A stretch of DNA of 54,870 nt from the NCBI GenBank assembly GCA_029266455.1, contig JAQSWV010000012.1, positions 1 through 54,870 on the forward strand, in the 5' to 3' direction. The translations under genes and the position numbers were made by a program. Each line of letters begins with the position of its first letter. Position 1 is the first letter of the stretch. Of the stretch, positions 25,276 through 35,984 are shown piece by piece. The notes beneath the pieces were generated by a model that made no database searches, was not told the DNA's origin, and saw only the letters and a program-made list of their open reading frames with translations. Source of the stretch: Nocardioidaceae bacterium. GTDB taxonomy: Bacteria > Actinomycetota > Actinomycetes > Propionibacteriales > Nocardioidaceae.

Positions 25276-26379
25276 TCAGACTACGGCCGGGGTCTTCACC
25301 CCGCTGCGCGCGCAGATCTTCTTGGCGACGTAGGCCGCATCGCGGCCGACGCCGGGCAGGACCATCGACCCGAAGGCGTACTGGAAGGACAGCCCGCAGA
25401 AGAACAGGCCGGGGGTCGACTCGACGACGCCTCGGTACTCCACCGGCCAGCCGTCGTCCATCGCGAGCGGGGGGTCGATCCAGGTGAGATCACGCCGGAA
25501 GCCGGTGGCCCAGATGAGGTTGCTGACATCGAGCACCCGGCCGTCCTCCAGCACCGGGCTTCCGGCGGCCGAGGCATCGGTGACCTTCTCCTCGAACCGA
25601 TCGACGCCACGCTCGGCGAGGTGGTGAGCCTTCACCCGGGTGGTCGGGCCGCCCTCGTGGCGCACCTTCCCCATCTCCTTGCGACCTATGGGGGTACGTC
25701 GGGTCAACACGTGCTTCCACATGAAGACGACGAACGGGAGCGCCATCTTGAACTTGCGGGTGTCCCACTCGAGGGGGATGTTCCCACGGTCGGGTCCGAC
25801 CAGGATCGTGGGCCGGTCAGCCCCCACCTCGAAGGCGATGTCGTAGCCGGAGTGGGAAGCGCCGACGACCAGGGTGGTCCCGGGCTGCAGCTGGGCCGGG
25901 TTCTTGTACGCCGAGGAGTGGAGCTGCCGGATCCGGGGATCGAGCCGCGAGGCGACCTCCGGCACTCGCGGGGTGCGCCCGAACGTGCCGGTGGCGAGCA
26001 CCACGTTGTCACACTCGAGGACGTCGGCTCCGAGGTGCGCGGTGAACCCACCGCCCTCACATGCCAGGAGACGATCGACCTTCGTCCGCAGCCGGACCGG
26101 CAGCTCGTGCTCGACCGCGTAGGCCTCGAGGAACCCGGCGACCTCGTCCTTGCCAGGGAAGTGCCACGGGTCGCCCGGGAAGTCCATGCCCGGCAGGCCG
26201 TCGTACTTCACGGGCGAGTACAGCCTGAGCGAGTCGTAGTGGCAGCGCCAGTTGTCGCCGATCCGATCGTTGGCATCCACGACCAAGCACTTCCGGCCCG
26301 CCCGCCGCAGATGGTACGCCGTGGCGAGGCCGGCCTGGCCGGCGCCGATGATCAGGGTCTCGATGTGCTGTGTGGTCAT
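25276..26379 (-). CDS. Flavin-containing monooxygenase-like oxidoreductase (CzcO type), copy 1
   Basis: A 367-residue homologue of the next gene. GAGQAG lies at 12-17, GDNWRCHYDSLRLYSPVKYDGLPG at 41-64, and the NADPH motif VVGASHSGYD at 171-180. The C-terminal part (TPGLFFCGLSFQYAFGSMVLPGVGRDAAYVA) closes the FAD domain. The ATG at 26379 is set by GGAGGAG 6 bases upstream. Expected chemistry is O2- and NADPH-dependent insertion or hydroxylation on a small organic substrate. It follows the alpha/beta hydrolase gene by 31 bases; the pairing suggests oxidation followed by ester or C-C bond hydrolysis. Confidence 0.9.
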   Translation of the reverse strand: MTTQHIETLIIGAGQAGLATAYHLRRAGRKCLVVDANDRIGDNWRCHYDSLRLYSPVKYDGLPGMDFPGDPWHFPGKDEVAGFLEAYAVEHELPVRLRTKVDRLLACEGGGFTAHLGADVLECDNVVLATGTFGRTPRVPEVASRLDPRIRQLHSSAYKNPAQLQPGTTLVVGASHSGYDIAFEVGADRPTILVGPDRGNIPLEWDTRKFKMALPFVVFMWKHVLTRRTPIGRKEMGKVRHEGGPTTRVKAHHLAERGVDRFEEKVTDASAAGSPVLEDGRVLDVSNLIWATGFRRDLTWIDPPLAMDDGWPVEYRGVVESTPGLFFCGLSFQYAFGSMVLPGVGRDAAYVAKKICARSGVKTPAVV

Positions 26380-26410
26380 GTGAATCTCCTCCGGTGATGA
26401 ATGGTGGTGA

Positions 26411-27337
26411 TCAATGCGTGTCGAGGAACTCGTGGGTGAGCGCGGCGACCTGCCCTGCCCTGTGCAGCCAGGGAGCGTGGCCACCGGGCATGACGTGCAG
26501 GTCGGCGTCCGGCATGTGCTCCACAGCTCGCCGCCCAGCCTCGGGCGATCCGAACCCGTCCTGCTCCCCCCAGATGAGCCGCACCGGATGCGTGATGGTT
26601 CGCAGTAGGGCAGCCGTCACCGCGACCTCGGGCCGCGGCCGGGTCCAGCTCATGACCGACCGCATCAGCTCGACGACGTCCTGGCGCCGGTGCGGCATCC
26701 GCTGACCGGCGACCATGACGTCGCGGATCTCGTCGAGGCCGGCCGGGTCCTCGCCGACCATGCGGATGATCTGTTCGGCTCCCGTGGCAGAGGGCTTCCA
26801 CAACGACACCAGCAGGGTGCCCAAGGTGGGGATCGACAGCAGCCGCCACGGCAGGATGGCCGAGGTGTCCAGGAAGAACGCCGGGCAGGCAATCATCACC
26901 TGCGAGCGGACCCGCCCGGGGTGCTCCCAGGCCAGCCAGGTCGTCCACAACGAGCCCATGGACTGCGTCACGAACGGGCCGGGGCCGATGTCGAGCGCAT
27001 CAAGGATGTCGGCCAGGTAGGCGACAGCGGTGCGCCGGAACGTGGCGTGGTGGTAGCGCGCCCGGTCGGTGAGGCCATTGCCGGGTAGTTCGATCGCGTA
27101 GAGCGTGTGATCGGAGAGCTTCGCCATCAACGGCGCCCAGAAGACGGCCGGGAGCGCGCCGCCGATCACCATCGGCAGCGGCGGCCCCTCCCCCGTCGCG
27201 AGCACCTGCGCCCGCCCGCCTAACGAGGGGACGTCGACGAACCGGGACTGTGCCGGCACCTGGTAGCGGTCGAGAACTCGCTGCTGCGCCTCCCGAAAGG
27301 CGGCCGTCGCCTCGTCCGTCGCGGTCTGGATCGTCAT
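26411..27337 (-). CDS. Alpha/beta hydrolase, first gene of the monooxygenase operon
   Basis: A 308-residue hydrolase: MVIGGALPAVFWAPLMAKLSDHTLYAIELPGNGLTDR near the front, the nucleophile elbow TQSMGS (Ser about 120), the late acid in LIWGEQDGFGSPEAGRR and the His in MPGGHAPWLHRAGQ. These fit esterases and haloalkane- or C-C-hydrolase-like enzymes; the elbow begins Thr-Gln rather than Gly-x, which is unusual but tolerated. It starts the minus-strand run of five genes ending with the TPR-LuxR regulator. The ATG at 27337 lies at the boundary with decayed plus-strand DNA, so the promoter must lie within about 100 bases upstream. Confidence 0.87.
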   Translation of the reverse strand: MTIQTATDEATAAFREAQQRVLDRYQVPAQSRFVDVPSLGGRAQVLATGEGPPLPMVIGGALPAVFWAPLMAKLSDHTLYAIELPGNGLTDRARYHHATFRRTAVAYLADILDALDIGPGPFVTQSMGSLWTTWLAWEHPGRVRSQVMIACPAFFLDTSAILPWRLLSIPTLGTLLVSLWKPSATGAEQIIRMVGEDPAGLDEIRDVMVAGQRMPHRRQDVVELMRSVMSWTRPRPEVAVTAALLRTITHPVRLIWGEQDGFGSPEAGRRAVEHMPDADLHVMPGGHAPWLHRAGQVAALTHEFLDTH

Positions 27338-27440
27338 GGAACAGACGCTAGGAATGCAGGGCCGGAACCGCTTCGGACGCGATACCCATGCGTCGTCGCT
27401 ACCGATGGGTATATCCGCGCACCCGCCCTTTCATCCCGTC

Positions 27441-28060
27441 ATGTACGGAGCGCCGCGCGAGTCCTTTCTCGGCCTGGTGTGGTCACTGGATGACTCTGAC
27501 GCCCAGCGGCTGGAGCGCAACGCCCAGATCATCCGACGGCTGCCGGCAACGGAGGCGCGAGGTGCGATCAGCGCGAGCTGCGGGGTCGTCGGGATGTTGG
27601 CCGAACAGACGGGGCTCCACCGTCGGTACCCGGCATGCTGGCGTTCCTCAGCGACCGCTGGGATGGCAAGGGCCCGCTGCGTCGAGCACGGGGCGAGCAG
27701 ATCCCGCTTGCGATGCGCATCGTCCACGTCTCCGTGGATGCCGCCTTCCAGCTTCTCATCGACGGGCCGGAGCAGGTCCGCGACCGCATCGACGGGCGGT
27801 CCGGGCACGCCTTCGATCCGGATATCGCGTCCTGCCTCGTTCACGACGAGCCCCGACATCTTTGGCCGCGCCTGCTCGTATCTGGAACAAGCCGGGACTC
27901 AGTGCGGGCGAGACCGAGCAGGTGCGCCTCCACCCGTACCGCACCGAGCGCGTGCTCTCCCGCAGCGAATTCCTGACCACGCTCGCCCCGGTGGACTCCG
28001 CGCACCACGAGCGGGTAGACGGCTCGTGCTCCCCCCGCGGCGCGTCTGCCGCACAGGGGG
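27441..28060 (+). pseudogene. HD-domain (HD-GYP-like) protein remnant with frameshifts
   Basis: Three plus-strand frames, used one after another, spell an HD-domain protein. First comes SFLGLVWSLDDSDAQRLERN...SASCGVVGMLAEQTGL (27460-27612). Next, from about 27612, comes VPGMLAFLSDRWDGKGPLRRARGEQIPLAMRIVHVSVDAAF. After a shift near 27860 comes WNKPGLSAGETEQVRLHPYRTERVLSRSEFLTTLAPVDSAHHERVDGS, with the HD-GYP-like HPYRTERVL and HHER. The start and the C-terminal part (a LuxR domain in many relatives) are not found. At least two frameshifts make it non-functional. Confidence 0.6.
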
Positions 28061-29093
28061 ACACTGAACCGGCATGTGCGCTGCGCCCTCTCCGGCGTGT
28101 CGACTGGCCTTGGACCCGTGCTTGTCTCCATGGCCGGCGACGGGCTGTTCGTGACCGCGGCCTTCTCGCTTGCCCGTAACCAGGCGGGGCGGTCCACGAC
28201 CCGGGCTCCACCAGGTCGGGGAATGATGTCTTTCGGCGGCACAGCACTCGGGCTCATTGCCCTTCCCTCGAGCTGGCCCACGACCCACGGTGGCAAGACC
28301 TGTCGGGTTACAGCCTCGGCGCTGGGATCGCTGCCGTTGGGGTGGCGTCGTCATCAACGCATTGGCGATCCCAGACGATGCCCCACTTCACGGCGTTCTG
28401 GGGCTGGTCCAGAGGCTTCATCCTCCTGACCGTGACCTTCCCGATGCTGATCACCCTCAGACACCGCCTCCACGGACTCACCACGGCGCCCGAACGGCCT
28501 ACGGTCGTGTAGCCCCTCCTCGACATCCCGACGGTTTCAGCATCGGCCAGCAGCACATCGATCCGCGACTGAGCTACCGGCGCTCCTCGACGCAGCGGCC
28601 CTGCCGATCGGTCGACGGCAGCACGGACCACGTGGCGGATCTGTCCGACCGACCCTTGGTGGAGCGCGTTCGGAAAGACCAGGCGCGACAAAGCGCCGGG
28701 CCCGCCCACCGGTGCACGACCTGATCGAGCGCGACTCGAAAGCCGGGCGGGCGTTCTCGTCTCTGACCTGACTCAGTGAGCCGTACGCCCCAACAAGTCA
28801 CTCCAGCCAGGGTCAAGTCCCAGGTCTGCATGTTCAAACGTCACTTCGCCAGATAGACCCATCGGTGCACCACGTGAACTGCCGTCAGCTGCGCGGAGGA
28901 GTGCGATGTCGACTCCGTGCGCCGATGTGAAGGGCATTGGGATCCGACCGCCGCACGGCCGCTGAGATGTTGCATCTCGACGCGCAGGTGGCAGGGCGGC
29001 TACGTTGGCCAGTTGACGCGTTCACTCCACGCGGGGGCCGAGAGCCCGACACCTGGCGTCAGTGGCGGCGCTCTGACGTGGTAAGGAGCGCGC
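28061..29093. other. About 1 kb without a supportable gene
   Basis: No open frame here has convincing composition or motifs. A plus-strand stretch near 28076-28200 reads VSTGLGPVLVSMAGDGLFVTAAFSLA, reminiscent of a transporter N-terminus, but it breaks down at once. Together with the HD-domain remnant this looks like decayed DNA. The last 150 bases must hold the promoter of the split PEP-synthase-like operon; I see no clear -35/-10 pair. Confidence 0.5.
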
Positions 29094-30767
29094 ATGGATC
29101 ACATCAGATGGGATCCGCCGGGCAAGGGCCCGTGGGAGTTGGAAGCTACTCATTTTCCACGCCCGATGTCGAGGTTCACCCAGGGCGCTTTCGGCAACGG
29201 TTTTGTGAAGGGCTTCTCAGAGGGGACCAAGAACTACGGGTTACTGCTCGATCACCTAGAACCGGGCTTGGTGAACGGCTTCATGTATACGCAGCCCGTC
29301 GCAGTTGGCGCCCCGAAGGGGGCGATGGGTCCGCCGCCGGCGCCGATCCTCTGGCTGGTGACCCGCATGCATCCTAGAATCCGCTCCAGGGTCAGAGCGG
29401 GCGCTCGCGCGATCAGCGACAAGCGGTGGCGCCAGGAGCTCGAGACCTGGGACGCCGTGGACAAGCCAGCCGCCATCGCCAAGCACCGGGAGATCCAAGC
29501 GGTCGATGTCGCCGCCTTGTCCGACGACGAGCTGGCCGATCACATCATCGATTGCAGCGACCACGTCCAAGACTCCGTCTACCTGCACCACAAGTACACG
29601 ATCGCCTCCACGTTCGCGACAGGCGACTTCCTTGCCGGCGCGGCCGCATGGACGGGGGTCCAGGCCGGACAGCTGATCTCCTTGCTTCGCGGCACGTCGC
29701 CGATCTCGAGAGGCTTCGCCACCGACGAGCTCGACCGGGCCGCCAAGGCGATCCTCGCCAGCGACGCAGGCGACGTACTTCACGGCGACGGCCCGGCAGA
29801 AGGCCTCCTCGCCGCCCTGGCGGCCGACCCGGCGGCTGGCGCAGAGGTCACGGCCTACCTCGACGCTGTGCGCTACCGATCGGTCGGGTACGACGTGGGC
29901 GACAAGTCGGCTGGCGAGATGCCCGAACTTCTCCTGGGAGCACTGCGAGCGGCAGCCGTGGGATCATCCGCAGCGCCTGCCTCGGAGTCCGCTCTCGGCC
30001 AGATCCGGTCGATGGTTCCCGCCGAGCACGTCGAGGAGTTCGATGACCGACTCACCGAAGCGAGGCTCATCAACAGGCTGCGCGATGAGCGTGGCGCCTA
30101 CTCCGACGGTTGGGCCACAGGCCTGGCCCGCCGGGCCCTTCTCGAGGCCGGGCGCAGGCTCCAAGACACCGGGCAGCTGACCGATGCCGATCACGCGGTG
30201 GACCTGGAGGCCGGGGAGGCTGCCGCCCTGCTCCGGAGGCAGCCCGGTCCTTCCGCCGCCGAAGCCGAGCAGCGCTTCTTCTGGCGTACGACGAAGACTA
30301 TTGACGACGCACCGGCATTCCTGCGGGCGATGCCCGCTCCGCCCCCACGAGCAAGCGTCCTTCCGAAGGGAGCCCGCCGCGGAGCCGCCGCCGTAGACAC
30401 GATGCTCGCGAACCTGTTCGGAGTCGCGGACAAGGAGAACACGCGGAGCGTCCTGCACGGGCTGGCGGTCAACCGGGGCACGTACGAAGGCACGGCCCGG
30501 CTGGTCAGCGCCGCCGAAGACTTTGAGCGGATCAAGCAGGGCGACGTACTCGTCACCCGGATGACGTCGCCGTACTTCAATGTCGTCTTACCGTTGCTTG
30601 GGGCCATCGTGACGGACCGCGGCGGTCAACTGTGCCACGCGGCGATTGTTGCCCGCGAATACGGCATCCCAGGGATCGTCGGCACCCGCGATGCCACCGG
30701 CACCATTCCTGATGGTGCTCGGGTCCGAGTCGATGGTGGGACCGGCGAAGTGCGGCTGCTCGCGTGA
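29094..30767 (+). CDS. PEP-utilising enzyme, phosphohistidine (swivelling) half of a split PEP-synthase-like enzyme
   Basis: A 557-residue protein whose last 50 residues form the phosphohistidine domain, GGQLCHAAIVAREYGIPGIVGT with His515 as phosphate carrier. The preceding about 450 residues are mostly helical (WELEATHFPRPMSRFTQGAFGNGFVKGF at the N-terminus) and resemble the middle part of rifampin phosphotransferase or phenylphosphate synthase rather than the PEP-binding TIM barrel. The ATP-grasp half is encoded by the next gene, whose GTG overlaps this stop (GTGA). The ATG at 29094 has AAGGAG with 5-base spacing. Predicted role: accept a phosphate from ATP via the partner and pass it to a small molecule. 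The acceptor is unknown. Confidence 0.85.
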   Translation: MDHIRWDPPGKGPWELEATHFPRPMSRFTQGAFGNGFVKGFSEGTKNYGLLLDHLEPGLVNGFMYTQPVAVGAPKGAMGPPPAPILWLVTRMHPRIRSRVRAGARAISDKRWRQELETWDAVDKPAAIAKHREIQAVDVAALSDDELADHIIDCSDHVQDSVYLHHKYTIASTFATGDFLAGAAAWTGVQAGQLISLLRGTSPISRGFATDELDRAAKAILASDAGDVLHGDGPAEGLLAALAADPAAGAEVTAYLDAVRYRSVGYDVGDKSAGEMPELLLGALRAAAVGSSAAPASESALGQIRSMVPAEHVEEFDDRLTEARLINRLRDERGAYSDGWATGLARRALLEAGRRLQDTGQLTDADHAVDLEAGEAAALLRRQPGPSAAEAEQRFFWRTTKTIDDAPAFLRAMPAPPPRASVLPKGARRGAAAVDTMLANLFGVADKENTRSVLHGLAVNRGTYEGTARLVSAAEDFERIKQGDVLVTRMTSPYFNVVLPLLGAIVTDRGGQLCHAAIVAREYGIPGIVGTRDATGTIPDGARVRVDGGTGEVRLLA

Positions 30768-31570
30768 GCGTCGTTGCGCTCAAGGAGGCGATGAATCCGG
30801 GCACGTACGGCGGCAAAGCGGTCCAGCTTGGCACCGCAATGCGCGCTGGTCTGCCGGTGCCGGACGGCTTCGCGCTGTCGTGCGACACCGTGGAAGCGGT
30901 CGTGTCTGGCCACAGTGACGTCCTGGTGCCACTCGAAGGGGCATGCACGCAGGACCGGCCCCATGCCGTGAGGTCAAGCGCCGTCGGCGAGGACTCGCAA
31001 GCGGCGAGCTTCGCGGGCACGCATCTGACGGTTCTCGGCGCGTGCGGGGTTCAGGCAGTCGCAGAGGCGGTCAGGGGCGTGCACGCCTCCGGCCTCGACG
31101 CGGGCGCGGGCGCCTACCGGACCAGGCTGGGGCTCGACGAAATGATTCTGATGGCCGTCGTGGTCCAAGAGCTCATCGACGCCGATGCAGCCGGCGTCCT
31201 TTTCACCCGCAACCCCGTTACCGGTGCAGCCGAACTGATCATCGAGGCCAGCTGGGGTCTCGGTGAGGCGGTCGTTTCCGGCCTGGTTACACCGGACCAC
31301 TACATTCTCGGTCACACCGGCGAGCTGCGGGGTCTGGTTTTGGGCGAGAAGGATCTGGCGATCCGGTGGACCGGGCAGGGGACGTCAGAGGTGGCGGTTC
31401 CCGAACACCTCATCGGCGAGCCGTGCCTAGGGGCAACCGAGCTGGCAGCCCTCCACGACCTCGTCTCAGCATGTGACACCGTCTACGGTTCGACCGAGCA
31501 CGACATCGAGTTCGCATTCAGCGCCGGAATGGTCTTCCTGCTTCAGCGACGTCCGATCACCCGTGCCTGA
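30764..31570 (+). CDS. PEP/pyruvate-binding (ATP-grasp) half of a split PEP-synthase-like enzyme
   Basis: A 268-residue protein matching the N-terminal nucleotide-binding domain of PEP synthase/PPDK: GGKAVQLGTAMRAGLPVPDGFAL at 17-39, VRSSAVGEDSQAASFAGTH at 69-87, FTRNPVTG at 148-154, ASWGLGEAVVSGLVTPDHY and a final LLQRRPITR. It is shorter than the usual 320-350 residues; most of the segment between the first Gly-rich motif and VRSS is missing, which trims the lid region. It begins with a GTG inside the stop of the phosphohistidine gene. Together they would make one working enzyme in two chains, in the reverse order of the usual fusion. Confidence 0.87.
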   Translation: MSVVALKEAMNPGTYGGKAVQLGTAMRAGLPVPDGFALSCDTVEAVVSGHSDVLVPLEGACTQDRPHAVRSSAVGEDSQAASFAGTHLTVLGACGVQAVAEAVRGVHASGLDAGAGAYRTRLGLDEMILMAVVVQELIDADAAGVLFTRNPVTGAAELIIEASWGLGEAVVSGLVTPDHYILGHTGELRGLVLGEKDLAIRWTGQGTSEVAVPEHLIGEPCLGATELAALHDLVSACDTVYGSTEHDIEFAFSAGMVFLLQRRPITRA

Positions 31571-32939
31571 GCGGCACACCGGCCGCGGACTCGTCGCGGC
31601 CGGTCTGGCCGCGTGCCTGATGCCACTCAACTCGACCATGATCGCGGTCGCGGTTCCCGACATCGGCGCCGAACTCCACCACGACCCGGGCACGGTCACT
31701 CAGGCACTGGTTGCGACATACCTGGTGGCAGCCATCGCGCTGCAGAGCACGGGCGGCAGACTCGGCGACCGGCTCGGGCAGTGGCGGGTGCTCACGATCG
31801 GACAGGCCGTCCTGGGCATCGGGGCGCTGCTCGGCTTCATCGGTGCCTCCCTGTGGGTGCTCGCCGCCTCGCGAGTACTCATGGCAGCTGGCGGCGCCAT
31901 CGTCGTCCCGGCGACGATCGCCCTGATCCGCCTGGAGCTCCCCTCGGACGGGCGCGGCCGTGCCTTCGGGATGTTCGGTGCCGCGATGGCGCTGTCGGCT
32001 GGCATCGGACCGATCGTCGGTGGCGAGCTGGTTCACATCTTCGGCTGGGAGTCGATCTTCCTCTCGAACCTGCCGGTGCTCGCCCTGTCGGTCCTGCTCG
32101 CCGCCGGCGTACGTCACGTCCCAACGCCGATGCGCGCGGCGACCCCGTTCGACTGGCTCGGTTCCTCGCTGCTGATCGCTGTCCTGAGCATTCTGATTCT
32201 CGGCTTGCAGGTGAGTGGGCCGGCATCGGTCATGCTCCTGGCCGTCGGCGGGTTGTTGTGCGTCCCGTTCGTGTCGGTGCAGCGGCGGGTGAGCGACCCG
32301 GTGGTGTCGTTCGCCCTTTTCCGCTCTGCGCCCTTCACGGCCGGGACCCTCCTCATCGCGTTGTTGAACCTGGTCATGTACGCCCTTCTCTTCGAGATCC
32401 CGCTGGTCCTCGGGGCGCTCTTCCCCCTCGACGCGCGGCAGACCGGCCGACTGCTTGTCTTCTTCTTGCTGGCGATGGTCGGCGCGTCAGTGGTGGCAGG
32501 CAGACTGACCGACCGTTTCGGCGCACGCCCGGTCGCGCTCGCGGGCACGCTCATCGGCTTGGCCGGGATCGGCGCATTGCTCGCCGCACCCCTGGAGTCC
32601 GCGGGCCAGATGCGCGCTCCGCTGGTGCTGCTCGGCGTCGGCCTCGGACTGGCGAACCCGGCGGCTCAGGCCGCTTCGCTCGCGCACGTCTCCCGTGAGC
32701 GCAGCGGCATGGCGGCGGGCGTCAGCTCGACGATGCGTTACCTGGGCGGCATCGTCGGCGTGGCGATCCTCGGACGAGTACTCGACTCTGATGGCTCCCG
32801 TGCCTCGGTCATAGCCCAGCACCATGCTCTGTTGGCCGTCTTCGTGGCCGTCTTGCTGAGCGGGCTCGTCTGTGTGCGTTTTCTGCCGGGTCATGACCAC
32901 GCAAGCGATGTCGGCACGGCCAGAGACGTTTCGGAGTAG
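31563..32939 (+). CDS. MFS transporter, DHA2-type drug exporter
   Basis: A 458-residue membrane protein with 12-14 predicted helices. TM1 reads LVAAGLAACLMPLNSTMIAVAVPDIG, followed by the MFS loop GGRLGDRLGQWRVL (motif A-like) and the motif C region GIGPIVGGELVHIFGWESIFLSNLPV typical of H+-driven drug exporters. The start is taken as GTG at 31563, overlapping the end of the ATP-grasp gene by 8 bases, because the first helix begins soon after. This makes a tightly packed three-gene operon with the split phosphotransferase-like enzyme. Export of the modified product, or of the same toxic compound, is the simplest joint role. Confidence 0.88.
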   Translation: MPERHTGRGLVAAGLAACLMPLNSTMIAVAVPDIGAELHHDPGTVTQALVATYLVAAIALQSTGGRLGDRLGQWRVLTIGQAVLGIGALLGFIGASLWVLAASRVLMAAGGAIVVPATIALIRLELPSDGRGRAFGMFGAAMALSAGIGPIVGGELVHIFGWESIFLSNLPVLALSVLLAAGVRHVPTPMRAATPFDWLGSSLLIAVLSILILGLQVSGPASVMLLAVGGLLCVPFVSVQRRVSDPVVSFALFRSAPFTAGTLLIALLNLVMYALLFEIPLVLGALFPLDARQTGRLLVFFLLAMVGASVVAGRLTDRFGARPVALAGTLIGLAGIGALLAAPLESAGQMRAPLVLLGVGLGLANPAAQAASLAHVSRERSGMAAGVSSTMRYLGGIVGVAILGRVLDSDGSRASVIAQHHALLAVFVAVLLSGLVCVRFLPGHDHASDVGTARDVSE

Positions 32940-33230
32940 AGGCGGTCGGGCGTTCGTCGCCTCGCAATGCTCTGAGCCATCGCTAGCTGCGGGGATGTCC
33001 GGGTTTGCATGGCGAATCGTGCGACGGGGCATGCGCCTCGCAGCCATGCAGGGGGACTTCCGCGCCGGGCTGCATGTCGACGCCGCCATGAAGAGCTTGA
33101 CCGCAGCCCCGACCGCCAGGCCACCTGCCCCGCTGATCGGGTGATCCATCCATGACCAGGCGCGCACGCGCCCGATTTCGCGCGCGACTGCCGTCAGGCA
33201 CGTGTGCACCCGCCAGAACTGAGGCTGTGG

Positions 33231-33351
33231 AGGAGCTCTGGCTTACCCCGACCAGCCGGGTCGAGGCCGCCAGGCTCGACTCAGTACGGCCGCCATGACG
33301 CAGCACCGCAAGCTTGCGCTGGGCCCGTCGCTCCAGCTCACGTTCAGTCAT
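33231..33351 (-). pseudogene. Possible transposase helix-turn-helix remnant
   Basis: From the ATG at 33351 the minus strand reads MTERELERRAQRKLAVLRHG, then AASTRLVGVSQ. The first 19 residues resemble the start of IS481-like transposases (MTE..LERR..RLAVLRHA), but similarity fades after that and no catalytic part follows. The surrounding 32940-33535 bases hold no other gene I can support; a 54-codon plus-strand frame at 33350 has no recognisable family. Confidence 0.35.
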
Positions 33352-33535
33352 GGAGATCCCTTACGGAACCCGGTTGGAGCCGTCCCGACTCCGATGGACT
33401 GCTGATCACGGCGTCACGCTGAGCGTCGATGTCCACGCCGATGGTATGGCGGATCTCGACGTCGAGGAGCACCTGGAGTTCAAGTGGCGGACATGCACGA
33501 GGCGGACCGCATAGCCGCCCTGCCTTTCGGAATAT

Positions 33536-35176
<1,641 letters not shown>

Positions 35177-35563
35177 TCAGAACATGCCGTTGTCGTTGGC
35201 CGACGCCTCGGGCATGACCTGCAGGACGTCCCAGTGCTCGACGACCTTCCCGTCCGGGTCGAGCCTGAAGATGTCGATGCCCGCGTAGTCATTGGAGCCC
35301 GGCCAGGTCTGATGGCAGTGCAGGATGACGTGGTCGCCGTCCGCGAAGGCTCTGACGAAGTCGACGCGCTTGCCGGGGTACTCCTCGGCCATCCGCTCGA
35401 AGTACTCGATGAACGCCTCCTTGCCATCCGCGACATGCGGGTTGTGCTGCCGGTACTCGCCGCCCGCGAAGCGCTCGATAGCCTCGCGTGGGCGGCACTG
35501 GTTGAACATCAGGTCGTAGAACGCCTTCACGTTCGCCTTGTTCCGCTTCAGGCTCGAAGCCAT
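35177..35563 (-). CDS. SnoaL/NTF2-like protein
   Basis: A 128-residue cone-shaped NTF2-fold protein: ANVKAFYDLMFNQCRPREAIERFAGGEYRQHNPHVADGKEAFIEYFERM, then VDFVRAFADGDHVILHCHQTWPGSNDYAGIDIFRLDPDGKVVEHWDVLQ. The pattern QHNP...H.HQ...DIFR...G.I.EHWD is that of the SnoaL-like/ketosteroid-isomerase group often annotated as a nuclear transport factor 2 family protein. Its ligand is unknown. The ATG at 35563 follows AAGGAG with 8-base spacing. Confidence 0.88.
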   Translation of the reverse strand: MASSLKRNKANVKAFYDLMFNQCRPREAIERFAGGEYRQHNPHVADGKEAFIEYFERMAEEYPGKRVDFVRAFADGDHVILHCHQTWPGSNDYAGIDIFRLDPDGKVVEHWDVLQVMPEASANDNGMF

Positions 35564-35699
35564 CTCTCACCACTCCTTGTGTCGTGTGCTGCCCGGAAAC
35601 AGCGCAACAAGGACACTCATGCCCCGCGATGGCCCTGAAGCTACCGTGTGCCCTCATGGCGCAGACAGTGCGCGATCATGCCAAGAGCGAGCGACCCGA

Positions 35700-35984
35700 T
35701 CAGTGACGTTGCGCGTCGAAGCTGGTCATGCGAAGGACCTTCGCTGGGACGCCGGCGACGATGGCGTAGGCCGGAACGTCCTTGGTCACGACGGCGCCGG
35801 CGCCGACGATCGCTCCGGCGCCGATCGTGACGCCAGGGACGACGGTGACGGCGGCTCCGAGCCACACCTTGCGGCCGATTCGGATCGGCGCGGGCAGCAT
35901 GTCGGCTCGCCGGTCCGGGTCGACGTGGTGGTCGAGAGTGGTCAGCGTGCTGCCGTGTCCGATGAGGGTGCCGTCGCCGCCTAT
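35700..35984 (-). pseudogene. Hexapeptide-repeat O-acetyltransferase fragment (maltose acetyltransferase-like)
   Basis: The minus strand reads [83 protein letters not shown]. This is the left-handed beta-helix end of a maltose/galactoside acetyltransferase, including the catalytic-His region (LDHH). The N-terminal third is missing: homology begins abruptly near 35984, where the plus strand starts to encode a different truncated gene. An internal ATG at 35900 cannot give a functional enzyme. Confidence 0.8.

Noticed and set aside
24160-26379. Classical Baeyer-Villiger monooxygenases
   Set aside because: The FxGxxxHxxxWP fingerprint is absent from both proteins; only the general flavin monooxygenase folds are supported.
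24799-26397. A 532-codon plus-strand open frame
   Set aside because: It is antisense to the two monooxygenases; its composition mirrors their codons and it has no motif of its own.
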